Source: Candidatus Zixiibacteriota bacterium | GTDB taxonomy: Bacteria > Zixibacteria > MSB-5A5 > GN15 > FEB-12 | NCBI GenBank assembly: GCA_028715215.1 | Contig: JAQUSF010000016.1 | Location: 1 to 42,380, forward strand | Length of the DNA: 42,380 bases | Reading direction: 5' to 3' | Part shown: one piece after another, positions 9,353 through 17,843 of the stretch | Numbering within the stretch: position 1 is the first letter of the stretch | How the letters are laid out: each line of letters begins with the position of its first letter | Made by a program: the position numbers and the translations under genes | The notes under the pieces: generated by a model | The model's database searches: none | What the model was told of the DNA's origin: nothing | Seen by the model: the letters and a program-made list of their open reading frames with translations, nothing else

Positions 9353-9734
9353 TGATAAGCTCCCTTTAACTTAAGGCTTAATACTTTTTTCTCTCAAATT
9401 TATGCTTCTCGATAAAATCAAAACCATACCTTTAACCGTTGAACCAGGATGGGTCAGTTTTTTTCACGCTATCAAAATCATACAGCTCCAACGATAAAGA
9501 TGATTTTACTCATCGATGTTTTCCCGAGCCGACTACCAGCCCCCTCGATGGTAATCGACTGTCGGACTCACGCTAATAGTTTACAACCTTCTCTATTTTG
9601 AAATAAAACATACTATATTTTTTTTATCGACCCGGCTCTTTGACTGTTAACAGCTTAAGATGAAGGACATAATAGGTACATTGCGTACTCAGTGAACTTA
9701 CCGGGGAAATTATTTATGTGTTGAAAAGCGGCGT
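9353..9734. other. 382-bp non-coding gap with a possible structured leader
   Basis: Upstream of the chemoreceptor and downstream of the PAS-LuxR gene. I find no plausible gene. A bulged stem-loop lies at 9526-9569: GAG-CCGAC-TACCA pairs with TGGTA-(7 nt)-GTCGG-(1 nt)-CTC around a 10-nt loop. It would lie in the chemoreceptor leader if transcription starts farther upstream. It does not match c-di-GMP or other riboswitch consensus sequences I know. A weak sigma-28-like TTAA-N15-GTCGATAA on the minus strand lies near 9626-9652. Confidence 0.3.
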
Positions 9735-10688
9735 TTAAATAGCCTGGAGGTGGGTGATGAGATTGACGCCCTGATTATTGATACCCAGTTTTTTGCGAAT
9801 TCGCTGACGCTGTTTGACAACGGTATGGATGGAGATATTAAGCGAATCGGCTATTTCCTTGCTTGATAAACCGTTTTTTACCATGTTGCATATTTCCAGT
9901 TCCCGTGGGGACAGCTTGGCAACCCTGAGTTCCAGCTTATTAATAAAGGGCGAGGTGATATCCTTAAGGCATCTTTCCAGTAAGGTAAAATATTCGCGGT
10001 CGTTGGTATTCACCCTCTTGCGCAGATTCTTAATAATGGGCATTATCACCCTATTAATATTGACTCGTAAATTATCCGATACCTGTTGTTTTTCTTCTTC
10101 GATATGGCTGAGAATTTCTTTTAATGCAATATTTTTCTCATTCAAAGCCACCTGTTCGGCTTTTAACTTATCATTCATTTCTTCCAGCTTCTGCTGGTAA
10201 CGCTTTATCTCGGTGATGTCCCGGGTGGCTTCAATAGCTCCGGCTATACAGCCTTGGGTATCATAAAGCGGGCTGGCTTTAACCCACATATACTTGCCGG
10301 ATGGTTTCATTCCCGGGGTAAAAACTTCGGTAATTAAAGTTTCATTCTCCCGGGTTATGAAGGGATAGAACTTCTCGATTTTTTTGTCCGGTTTTAATAT
10401 CAGGTCGAGCAAAAGGGGACGCCTGATACCGTAATAAGGGATGGCATAAGTATAATCGCCCTTACCAAGCATCTCTTCAGCAGAAATACCTGACAGTTCT
10501 TCCATCGCCCGGTTCCACGCAATCACCCGGCCTTCAAGGTTGATGGCGAATGTCGGGTCCGGAAGAAAATTGATAAGGTATTCAATCTGATTAAGAGGAT
10601 TGGCCGTAAAATCCCGGGTGCTGTTTGAAAGACTGTCAGGGTTTTTCTCCCGCTTTGGTGATTTTTTTGCCTCGCCTTTTGAACACAT
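9735..10688 (-). CDS. PAS-domain LuxR-type transcription regulator
   Basis: 317 residues with no membrane segment. A PAS domain spans about residues 36-160 (LPDPTFAINLEGRVIAWNRA, ELSGISAEEMLGKGDY, then the PAC-like IAGAIEATRDITEIKR). A coiled coil follows at about 160-205, then a linker helix region, and a C-terminal LuxR/GerE helix-turn-helix (about 258-305: LSPRELEICNMVKNGLSSKE, IADSLNISIHTVVKQRQRI). This cytoplasmic PAS-LuxR layout is common in sulfate-reducing and related anaerobes. There is no receiver domain, so the PAS domain or a partner probably senses the signal. AAGG lies very close to the ATG (2 nt), so the start is less certain. It is divergent from the phosphohexomutase gene across a 297-bp gap with no clear operator. 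Targets are unknown. Confidence 0.88.
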   Translation of the reverse strand: MCSKGEAKKSPKREKNPDSLSNSTRDFTANPLNQIEYLINFLPDPTFAINLEGRVIAWNRAMEELSGISAEEMLGKGDYTYAIPYYGIRRPLLLDLILKPDKKIEKFYPFITRENETLITEVFTPGMKPSGKYMWVKASPLYDTQGCIAGAIEATRDITEIKRYQQKLEEMNDKLKAEQVALNEKNIALKEILSHIEEEKQQVSDNLRVNINRVIMPIIKNLRKRVNTNDREYFTLLERCLKDITSPFINKLELRVAKLSPRELEICNMVKNGLSSKEIADSLNISIHTVVKQRQRIRKKLGINNQGVNLITHLQAI

Positions 10689-10985
10689 AGCCTTAATTTT
10701 ATCCGATTCTTGTATAATTCCACTTAGGAAATTAATCGACTTGACTGTTCAAAAACTCAACAATTTCCCGGGAAACATCATGACATATACTGTCAATTTT
10801 TAACATTAATATTAATATTTATCTACTCGTGAATCGGAAGACCGTCATCCAGCCGGGTGGTTAGCAAGATAATCTCACACCATTGTTAACCCTCGGTATC
10901 TTTAATTGGTACTATTGTTTCAATTTCAGTTGACAGACCAAAGTATCCTTTTACTTTTTATGAGGAATTTATTTAATAATAAACG

Positions 10986-13262
10986 ATGAACCAAAAAGAA
11001 ATTGCCACCGCCCTGAAACAAGCTGAGAGGGGCATAACCGGCTACCTCCAGGAAGCTCAGGAAAACGGTTTGATCGACCCGCACCAGTTCCATCATACTC
11101 TTTCAGGAACACTTATCAATATTGAGTTGTGGCTGAAAGAAGAAAAACTGGATATTTTCTCGCCTCATCTCAGACAAACAATTATTAGTCATATCCGGAG
11201 AAGAAAATGGAAGGAGCTGGTCAATGTGTTTCACCAGGAACTTCGGTTCGGCACCGCCGGCATCCGGGGATTGATGGCTTTTGACCGGAAAGCCATAAGA
11301 AAGTTGAAAACCAGAGGCTTGGAGGCTGATATATTAAAAGGTCCCCATACGTTTAATGAAATAGTGCTTCTTAAAACCACCGCCGGGGTCGCCCGATTCG
11401 GCCGGGATAAAGGCTTTTCGAAAGTCGTAATCGGTTATGACAGCCGGGTACGCGGTATCGATTTTGCCCGGCTTATTGCGGAGCTTTTCCTGGCCTGTGA
11501 TTACACCGTTTTCTTTTTTGATGCCCCCTGCCCTTACCCGGAAATAACTTTTGCCATCCCGCACGAGAGCATAAGAGCCGACCTGGGCGTACTTATATCC
11601 GCCAGCCATAACGATTACCGGTACAACGGTTATAAATTATCCGGGCCTGACGGCTCCCAGCTCGACCCGCATGAACGCGACCTGATGTATCGAGAATATA
11701 TCAGCCGGGTGCAAATCAAAGATATTCCCAAACCGTGTCCCTTTTCCGAAGCCGGCATCGATAAACTTTTCTTCCTCGGCGGCCATAAACCGGTTCGGGG
11801 ATTCGACTATGCCGATAGGGAAAATAAATTGATAGACTTTCATACTGTCTATATTCACCAGTTAAAGAAATTTTTATTTACGGAAATAAAGGAGCTTAAA
11901 TATCCCCGACATATCAAACCTTTAAGCCTGGCTTACTGTCCGTATCACGGGGCTGGTTATCGCCTGTTTCCCAGGGTGCTTGAAGAAGCCGGTTTCACCA
12001 ATATCGTTTTGATAAGCGGTCGTAAAAGGAAATGGTCTTTAGATAAGCTCAACGGCCTGTTTCCAGCTTTCAACAGCACTTCCGGTCATGAACAGCAACC
12101 TGACCCGGGCGACCCCGCGGCGGCGGCGATTGCCCTGCAAGCTTTCAAGGAAGACTATCCTAACGACAGGGGAAAGATGGATATCCTCATCGGAACCGAC
12201 CCCGACGCCGACCGCTGTGCACTTACCGTTCGAGTACCGTCCCGCCAGAAACATATTTACGGCGCAAAGGATTATTACCTTCTCCCCGCCGACGACATGT
12301 GGACGCTTATAATCTGGTTCCGCCTTTATCAGGAAATGCAGAAACGCGGCAACATTGCCGATGCCGAGAAAAAGTTTCTTACCATCTCACATACCACCAC
12401 GGACAGTCTCACTTACCTGGCGCGGAAACACCATCTGGGCGTGGTGAAAGCCTGGGTGGGGTTTGCCGCGATGGCGGCCGCCGCCAGAGATATCTGGGGG
12501 AAAAAAATGAACGACCTGAAGGACCTTTCCGGCGGGCGTAACGCCCGGTATAACGATTTGTGCCATCCGTACGTTTGTGAATGCCTGGATATGGACAACG
12601 GTCAAAGGTCTATTAATATTGGTATCATGGAACAAAGCAACGGCTTTTCCATACTTGGCGGCCCTCCCCCGGACCGCCGGTCGCTGGGCTCGGGCGGTCA
12701 CGTCCGTGATAAAGACGGTCTTCTGGCCGGACTTTTACTTGCCGAAGTCGCCGCCTGGGCTAAAACCCAGGGCTTGACGCCCGTTGAGCTGCTGGACCGA
12801 TATATTTATCTCGACCCGGATATCGGCATGTTCACAACCTTCTATGAACCTGATCCGCTCAAGGGTGAATATCCCGGTATCGAAGGTGACCGCGTCAAAC
12901 GACAAATTCTACAGAAAGTTCTGATGCTGGCCGAAGAATGCTCAAAAGGAACAGTTACACTGGCTGGCTTTAAAGTTACCGCCGCCGCTGTTTACCGAAC
13001 CGGCAAGTATGACCACCTGTATCCACCAACCGAGAGTTTCAAATTCCCGGATGAAGGCGTGCGGTTATTTCTGGATGACGGGAGAATACAGCACCTGACG
13101 GTCAGGCCCTCAGGTACGAGCAGTTCGTTACGTTTTCATATCCAATTGCATACCCGGCCGGAAACGGGAAATTTACTGGAAATAAAAGAAAAAATACGGT
13201 TACGCGGGAAATTACTTATGGATGAATTGCGGGAAAGACTCGGCGCCCCCCGCAATCGATAA
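10986..13262 (+). CDS. Phosphoglucomutase/phosphomannomutase family protein, long form
   Basis: 758 residues, against about 550-600 for usual PGM2-type enzymes. Alpha-D-phosphohexomutase landmarks are all present: FGTAGIRG (about 88-95), catalytic phosphoserine S207 in ISASHNDYRYNGYKL, metal-binding aspartates D405, D407 and D409 in GTDPDADRC, the sugar-specificity region ending SGGHVRDKDG, and the phosphate-binding RPSGTSSSLRF near the C terminus. It should interconvert hexose 1- and 6-phosphates in the cytosol. Extra length lies in an 80-residue N-terminal region and between the catalytic serine and the metal loop. The ATG is the first in frame (TAA two codons upstream), but the GAGGA upstream is about 20 nt away. 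A TTGACA (10930-10935) could be its -35 box. The sugar substrate is not resolved. Confidence 0.9.
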   Translation: MNQKEIATALKQAERGITGYLQEAQENGLIDPHQFHHTLSGTLINIELWLKEEKLDIFSPHLRQTIISHIRRRKWKELVNVFHQELRFGTAGIRGLMAFDRKAIRKLKTRGLEADILKGPHTFNEIVLLKTTAGVARFGRDKGFSKVVIGYDSRVRGIDFARLIAELFLACDYTVFFFDAPCPYPEITFAIPHESIRADLGVLISASHNDYRYNGYKLSGPDGSQLDPHERDLMYREYISRVQIKDIPKPCPFSEAGIDKLFFLGGHKPVRGFDYADRENKLIDFHTVYIHQLKKFLFTEIKELKYPRHIKPLSLAYCPYHGAGYRLFPRVLEEAGFTNIVLISGRKRKWSLDKLNGLFPAFNSTSGHEQQPDPGDPAAAAIALQAFKEDYPNDRGKMDILIGTDPDADRCALTVRVPSRQKHIYGAKDYYLLPADDMWTLIIWFRLYQEMQKRGNIADAEKKFLTISHTTTDSLTYLARKHHLGVVKAWVGFAAMAAAARDIWGKKMNDLKDLSGGRNARYNDLCHPYVCECLDMDNGQRSINIGIMEQSNGFSILGGPPPDRRSLGSGGHVRDKDGLLAGLLLAEVAAWAKTQGLTPVELLDRYIYLDPDIGMFTTFYEPDPLKGEYPGIEGDRVKRQILQKVLMLAEECSKGTVTLAGFKVTAAAVYRTGKYDHLYPPTESFKFPDEGVRLFLDDGRIQHLTVRPSGTSSSLRFHIQLHTRPETGNLLEIKEKIRLRGKLLMDELRERLGAPRNR

Positions 13263-13274
13263 GACCGCTTATAA

Positions 13275-14240
13275 CTATCGGGAACTGCGAACCAGGCGGA
13301 AACCGACATTGTGAAAACAGTCATCCGGTTTACCCTTACCGCGATTGGCTGAGCGGGTTTCCTCGGGCTGACAATCATACCCGACATCGCGATAACTTCG
13401 TACTTCACCTCTTTCCGGTCCCCGGGGATTTTCCATGGGACTAATTTCATAATAAGCTTCATCGTACCAGTCCCAGCACCACTCATAGACATTACCGCTC
13501 ATGTCATAAAGGCCATGTTCATTGGGGCAAAAGGTAGCGACCGGCGAGGTATATACATATTCATCGCCGTAGCCTTCCCACCCCGAACTGACAAACTCCT
13601 TGCCCCACCTGTTTAAAGAAGATTCATCGCAGATATTGGCTGCTTTTACATCATTGATAAAGGGTTCACCATTTCCCCAGGAATATTTATAATCCCGGCC
13701 GCGGCACCGGGCGGCATATTCGTATTCGGCCTCGGTGGGCAGACGGTAGCCATCGGCTTCAAAATTACAGCGAATTATATCGCCTTCACGGTTGTAGCAG
13801 GGTTCCAGACCTTCTAATACACTGCGCCAGTTACAATACGCTATAGCGTCAAACCATGAGACATAAACCACCGGGTGATTGTCATTCTGCTTAAAATTGA
13901 CTTTTCGCCAGCACCTGCCGGTATCATGTACCATTTCAGCCCGGTCGATTATTTTTGCCTCTGCGCTGACCTCGGCGGTAGTCACATAAGCGGTAGCTTT
14001 AACAAACTTTTTAAACTCACCCACCGAAACTTCGGTTTTACCCATATAATACGTTTTTAATGCAACCTCATGAACCGGATATTCGTCAGGGTCGCCGTTA
14101 CTGAAAATATTACCCATCCGAAAGGTACCGCCTTCAATATATACCATGTTTAAATCGGGATTTTTATCCGCCAGAGAGGCCAGACAGAAAACAATAACTA
14201 TTAAGGCTATACCAATCAGCAACTTCATCTTTTGATTCAT
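13275..14240 (-). CDS. FGE-sulfatase (SUMF1)-fold membrane-anchored protein
   Basis: 321 residues from the ATG at 14240, which has GAGG 6 nt upstream; this is preferred over an ATG 10 codons earlier. An N-terminal hydrophobic segment (residues about 5-22) is a signal anchor or signal peptide. The rest is one formylglycine-generating-enzyme fold: MVYIEGGTFRMGN, GKTEVSVGEFKKFV, NHPVVYVSWFDAIAYCNW, YRLPTEAEYEYAAR, GLYDMSGNVYEWCWDWYDE and a closing NVGFRLVR. By hand alignment to human SUMF1, neither active-site cysteine position (336 and 341) holds cysteine, although other cysteines lie nearby. It is therefore probably not a sulfatase-activating oxidase but a binding or other-function member. It converges with the phosphohexomutase with a 12-bp gap and follows the permease array on the same strand after 84 bp. 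Confidence 0.85.
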   Translation of the reverse strand: MNQKMKLLIGIALIVIVFCLASLADKNPDLNMVYIEGGTFRMGNIFSNGDPDEYPVHEVALKTYYMGKTEVSVGEFKKFVKATAYVTTAEVSAEAKIIDRAEMVHDTGRCWRKVNFKQNDNHPVVYVSWFDAIAYCNWRSVLEGLEPCYNREGDIIRCNFEADGYRLPTEAEYEYAARCRGRDYKYSWGNGEPFINDVKAANICDESSLNRWGKEFVSSGWEGYGDEYVYTSPVATFCPNEHGLYDMSGNVYEWCWDWYDEAYYEISPMENPRGPERGEVRSYRDVGYDCQPEETRSANRGKGKPDDCFHNVGFRLVRSSR

Positions 14241-14324
14241 ATTTACCTCGATAATACCCATATAATTCAATATTTCAACATTTATGTTCCCTGAGCAGGT
14301 AAAATCTTACAACGTAATATAATT

Positions 14325-14699
14325 TTATTCATATCTTAAAACCTTAACCGGATCTTTTAAAGCAGCTCTCACGGAACGATAACAGACGGTCATAAAAGAG
14401 ATAAATAAAGCCAGGGCAGCGGCGGCTAAAAAGAATCCGGGACCCTGATCGATGCGATAGATATAATTACTAAGCCAGTATTTCATAAGCAGGTAAGCAG
14501 CGGGCCAGGCAATAATATTGGCAAGCAGAACCAGGAGTAGAAATTCCAAAGAAATCATTGTGACCATCCGTGAAACCGATGCCCCCAGAACCCGGCGAAT
14601 TCCAATTTCCCGGGTACGTTGTTCCGTAACCGCCATAGCCAACCCGTAAAGCCCGATACAGGCGATAAATACCGATATTAAGCAAAAATAATTTAGCAT
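14325..14699 (-). pseudogene. C-terminal FtsX-permease remnant with its own start
   Basis: An open 124-residue frame starting at ATG 14699, with CAGGAG 7 nt upstream. It begins MLNYFCLISVFIACIGLYGL and continues TREIGIRRVLGAS to SVRAALKDPVKVLRYE, which is exactly the last FtsX half of the neighbouring 800-residue permeases (three membrane segments). The first codons MLNY resemble the MLxNY start of full-length copies, so a large in-frame deletion probably joined the start of a permease gene to its final domain, keeping the ribosome-binding site. It lies 14 bp after the last full permease. It may still be translated as a small membrane protein, so pseudogene is my inference rather than proof. 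Confidence 0.7.
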
Positions 14700-14716
14700 C
14701 ACGGCACTCCTGTTTC

Positions 14717-17110
14717 TTATTCATTTTTTAAAGCTACTACCGGATTGCTCAGCGCCGCTTTAACCGACTGGAAACTAATGGTTAAAACGGCCAGTAATAT
14801 AACCAATACCAGTACCAGCACAAAAACAGACCAACCCGGGGTAATCCGATAGGCGTAATTCTGCAACCACCGGCTGACAACCAGATAGGCTATGGGCCAG
14901 CTGATCAGATTGGCAATTATTATCCAGCGCGTGAAATCTTTAACCAGGGAGAATACAATATTTATAACCGAAGCACCCAGGACCTTCCTGATACTGATTT
15001 CTTTTTTTCGCTTTTCCACCATAAAGGTAACCAGCCCGAAAAGCCCCAGGCAGGCGATAAAAACTGCCAGCATGGAAAAAAGGCTCAGTAATTGCCCCAT
15101 TTTCTTTTCCGAAACGTACAGGTTATTATATATTTCTTCAAGGAAGGTATATTCAAACGTTTTACCCGGAAAAACCCTTGACCAGCTCTGTTCGATATAA
15201 GCCATGGCTTCGTTCGTCTTTCCAGGATGCATGCGAATCGCCATGGCATAGAATTTGTCGGGGCTGATATACATGATAAGCGGTTCTATTTCCTCCCGGA
15301 AAGAGGCAACGTGAAAATCGCGCACCACTCCGATTATATCAGTTTTCTTCTGGCCGTTAGCTCTTATTCCCAGCAGTTTTTTTTCAACCGGGTCAGCCAG
15401 ACCAAATTTACGCACAGCCGCTTCGTTAACCAGAATTCCCTGGCGAATATCAGCGGGATTGTTTTCCGAGAAATTACGTCCCCGGACAAGCTCCAGCCCC
15501 AGTGTTTCCAAATATCCGACGTCCACCGCTGTTGTCCGGACGGTTACGTAATCCTCCGGTGAAGCCTCTTCGTTTCTCACACTCCAGGTTTCCTTGCTGT
15601 GTAAACCGGGAAGCGTATAGGCACCGGATAAATCGATAATGGCAGGATGCTGTCTTAGAATTTCCTTAAGGGCGGCGTAATCAGCTTGTCCTTCCGGATG
15701 AGAAGTTGAAATATCCAGGATAATCACATTGTCTTTGTTAAAGCCGAGATTGCTGTTTTGCATGAAAGCCAGTTGTTTAAAAATGACAGCCGTAACGACC
15801 ATCAATATCACCGTCACGGCAAACTGCGCGATAACGAGAAGCCGGCGTGAGGTCGTTTTACGGGGAACTCCTGAAGTGCCTCTTAGGCTGGCGCTTATCG
15901 ATTTGAATCCGGAAAAACTAAGAGCAGGAAAAAAACCGGCCAATAAGCCGACAATAGCCCCCAGTAAAATAGTGGCCGTTATTATTTGCCACCGTGACCA
16001 CGGATTAATCAATACTTTATAACCGAGAAAAGAGTTTAAAAAAGGATAAGCAGTTTCAAAAAGAGCCAGGGCTGCCGTCACAGCGCAGAACGAAACAAAA
16101 AGGGACTCGACTAAAAATTGTGTGAAAATAAAAAAGCGCCCGGCGCCAAGTACTTTCTTGACACTGACTTCCGACCGGCGATGTTGAAATTGGGCCGTTG
16201 ATAAATTTATAAAATTAAAAGCGGCCAGCAACAGAATCAGAAAAGCCACCGTGCTGAAAACATAAACATAGGTAAGGCTGCCTTTGCGACCCCAGTCCAC
16301 AAAACACTCGGTGTTGAAATGGATATCCGTCAAGGGCTGTAGTTTAAAGGTCATCATTCTGACCGTATTGGCTTCAGCGTTGGCCGCCAGTAGCTCGTTT
16401 ATTTTTTTCAGCAAAACCTCCGGTCGTGCTTTATCGCGCAGCAACAGGTAAGTGAAATCTTTTCCGCACGAATTCCATTCTCCTTCGTCGGCTCGCCCCA
16501 TAGGTATAAGAGTCGCATATGCCACCAGAATATCACCTTTCAGGTGGGTATTGACCGGCACGTCCGCCATGACACCGGTTATTCGCAGATTATATAAGTC
16601 GTCGTAGAGCAGTGTTCGCCCGATGGGGTCGCTCTGGCCGAAGTACTTTGCAGCCAGGCTTTGTGAAATAACGGCGGTAAACGGTTCCTTCAGGGGATTT
16701 CGGGTACCGTCAAGGAGTTTAAACGAAAAAACGTCGAACACCGTCGAATCGACGAAAAAGAAGTTCTGTTCGACAAAGGAACGCCCGGCGAACTCCAGTT
16801 TTGCCTGGTAATCCCTGCGCCAGCGGACGGCGTTCGCCACTTCGGGAATCTGCCCTGCCGCCGCCGGACCCAGAGCCGGCATGGCCCCGGCGAAACCCAT
16901 TTTACTGCCGGCATCACCGAAATCGACCGCCACCCGGTAAATCCTGTCTTTACGAGCATGGAAACTCTCGTAACTCAATTCACTCAGGACATACAGCATA
17001 ATCAACATGACGCCGGCCATGCCCACCGCCAGCCCGAAAATATTAATAAAAGTGAAACGCCGGTTCTTAAGCAGGCTTCTTATAGCGAATTTGAGAAAAT
17101 GCCTGAACAT
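14717..17110 (-). CDS. MacB/FtsX-type ABC permease (array copy 5)
   Basis: 797 residues, duplicated-permease layout: an N-terminal membrane segment after FRHFLKFAIRSLLKNRRFTF, then a MacB-type periplasmic domain (about 45-280), a first FtsX domain with three membrane segments bearing RRSEVSVKKVLGAGR, a single membrane segment, a second periplasmic domain, and a last FtsX domain with KKEISIRKVLGAS, ending SVKAALSNPVVALKNE. About eight membrane segments are expected. It has no ATPase domain. It follows the second ATPase gene by 7 bp, so these two are likely partners. The family (MacB, LolCE relatives) uses ATP-driven shape change to push lipoproteins, peptides or drugs from the inner membrane or periplasm outward. 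The substrate is unknown. The first coupling motif (EVSVKK) departs most from EVGIRK among the five copies. Confidence 0.93.
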   Translation of the reverse strand: MFRHFLKFAIRSLLKNRRFTFINIFGLAVGMAGVMLIMLYVLSELSYESFHARKDRIYRVAVDFGDAGSKMGFAGAMPALGPAAAGQIPEVANAVRWRRDYQAKLEFAGRSFVEQNFFFVDSTVFDVFSFKLLDGTRNPLKEPFTAVISQSLAAKYFGQSDPIGRTLLYDDLYNLRITGVMADVPVNTHLKGDILVAYATLIPMGRADEGEWNSCGKDFTYLLLRDKARPEVLLKKINELLAANAEANTVRMMTFKLQPLTDIHFNTECFVDWGRKGSLTYVYVFSTVAFLILLLAAFNFINLSTAQFQHRRSEVSVKKVLGAGRFFIFTQFLVESLFVSFCAVTAALALFETAYPFLNSFLGYKVLINPWSRWQIITATILLGAIVGLLAGFFPALSFSGFKSISASLRGTSGVPRKTTSRRLLVIAQFAVTVILMVVTAVIFKQLAFMQNSNLGFNKDNVIILDISTSHPEGQADYAALKEILRQHPAIIDLSGAYTLPGLHSKETWSVRNEEASPEDYVTVRTTAVDVGYLETLGLELVRGRNFSENNPADIRQGILVNEAAVRKFGLADPVEKKLLGIRANGQKKTDIIGVVRDFHVASFREEIEPLIMYISPDKFYAMAIRMHPGKTNEAMAYIEQSWSRVFPGKTFEYTFLEEIYNNLYVSEKKMGQLLSLFSMLAVFIACLGLFGLVTFMVEKRKKEISIRKVLGASVINIVFSLVKDFTRWIIIANLISWPIAYLVVSRWLQNYAYRITPGWSVFVLVLVLVILLAVLTISFQSVKAALSNPVVALKNE

Positions 17111-17117
17111 AAACAGC

Positions 17118-17786
17118 CTACAAATTGTCCACCAGCCAGCCGTCTTTAAGATAGATGATACGCTTGCTGTACGAGGCGTTTTGCTCCGAATGGGTGGCCT
17201 GAATAATGGTTACACCTTCTTCGTTCAGACGGGTAAACAACTCCATAATCTTTTTGCCTTCTTCGGAATGCAGGTTTCCGGTCGGTTCATCGGCCAAGAT
17301 AAGTTTCGGTTCGGCGATAATGGCTCTGGCAATTCCCACCAGCTGCTGCTGACCGCCGGAGAGCTGGCTGGGAAACAGATCCTTTTTCCCGACGATTTGA
17401 AAACGGTCAAGGGTATCGCAGACCATGCTTTTGCGCTGGCTGCTTTTTACCTTCTTATATAAAAGCGGGGTCTCCAGGTTTTCGTACACGGTCAATTCGT
17501 CGATGAGATGATAACTCTGAAAAACAAAACCGATATACTCTTTGTACAGCTGTGAACGCTGCTTCTCCTTAAGATTATGAACGTTGTAATCAAGAAAGTG
17601 ATACTCACCTTCGGAAGCGTCGTCGAGCATGCCGATAATATTAAGCAGGGTGGATTTACCCGCGCCCGACGGGCCCATGACACAGACGAACTCGCCTTCC
17701 CTGATATCCAGATTTATCCGACGCAGCACGTAAGTATTAAGTGAACCCGACGCATAGTACCTGGTTATATTTCTGAGTTGTATCAA
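17118..17786 (-). CDS. LolD/MacB-type ABC ATPase, diverged second copy
   Basis: 222 residues, a single ABC ATPase domain: Walker A GPSGAGKST (about 38-46), Q-loop FVFQS, signature LSGGQQQ (142-148), Walker B LILADEP (162-168) and H-loop ATHS. Unlike the first ATPase of the cluster, the D-loop reads NLHS rather than NLDS, and the sequence after the signature is LVGIARA rather than RVAVARA. The start codon is TTG at 17786, chosen because GGAGG lies 7 nt upstream and the nearby ATG frame stops at once. It sits between permease copies 4 and 5 and probably drives copy 5, or all copies with the first ATPase. The catalytic glutamate is present, so it should hydrolyse ATP. Confidence 0.93.
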   Translation of the reverse strand: MIQLRNITRYYASGSLNTYVLRRINLDIREGEFVCVMGPSGAGKSTLLNIIGMLDDASEGEYHFLDYNVHNLKEKQRSQLYKEYIGFVFQSYHLIDELTVYENLETPLLYKKVKSSQRKSMVCDTLDRFQIVGKKDLFPSQLSGGQQQLVGIARAIIAEPKLILADEPTGNLHSEEGKKIMELFTRLNEEGVTIIQATHSEQNASYSKRIIYLKDGWLVDNL

Positions 17787-17843
17787 AGTCGAACCTCCAT
17801 AGTTGATGTATTAATGTAAAATTTATTCACTCGTTAATAAGGT

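Noticed and set aside
9626-9652. Sigma-28-like promoter (TTAA-N15-GTCGATAA, minus strand) for the chemoreceptor
   Set aside because: Two mismatches to the consensus and a leader of about 270 nt; not strong enough to list as a promoter.
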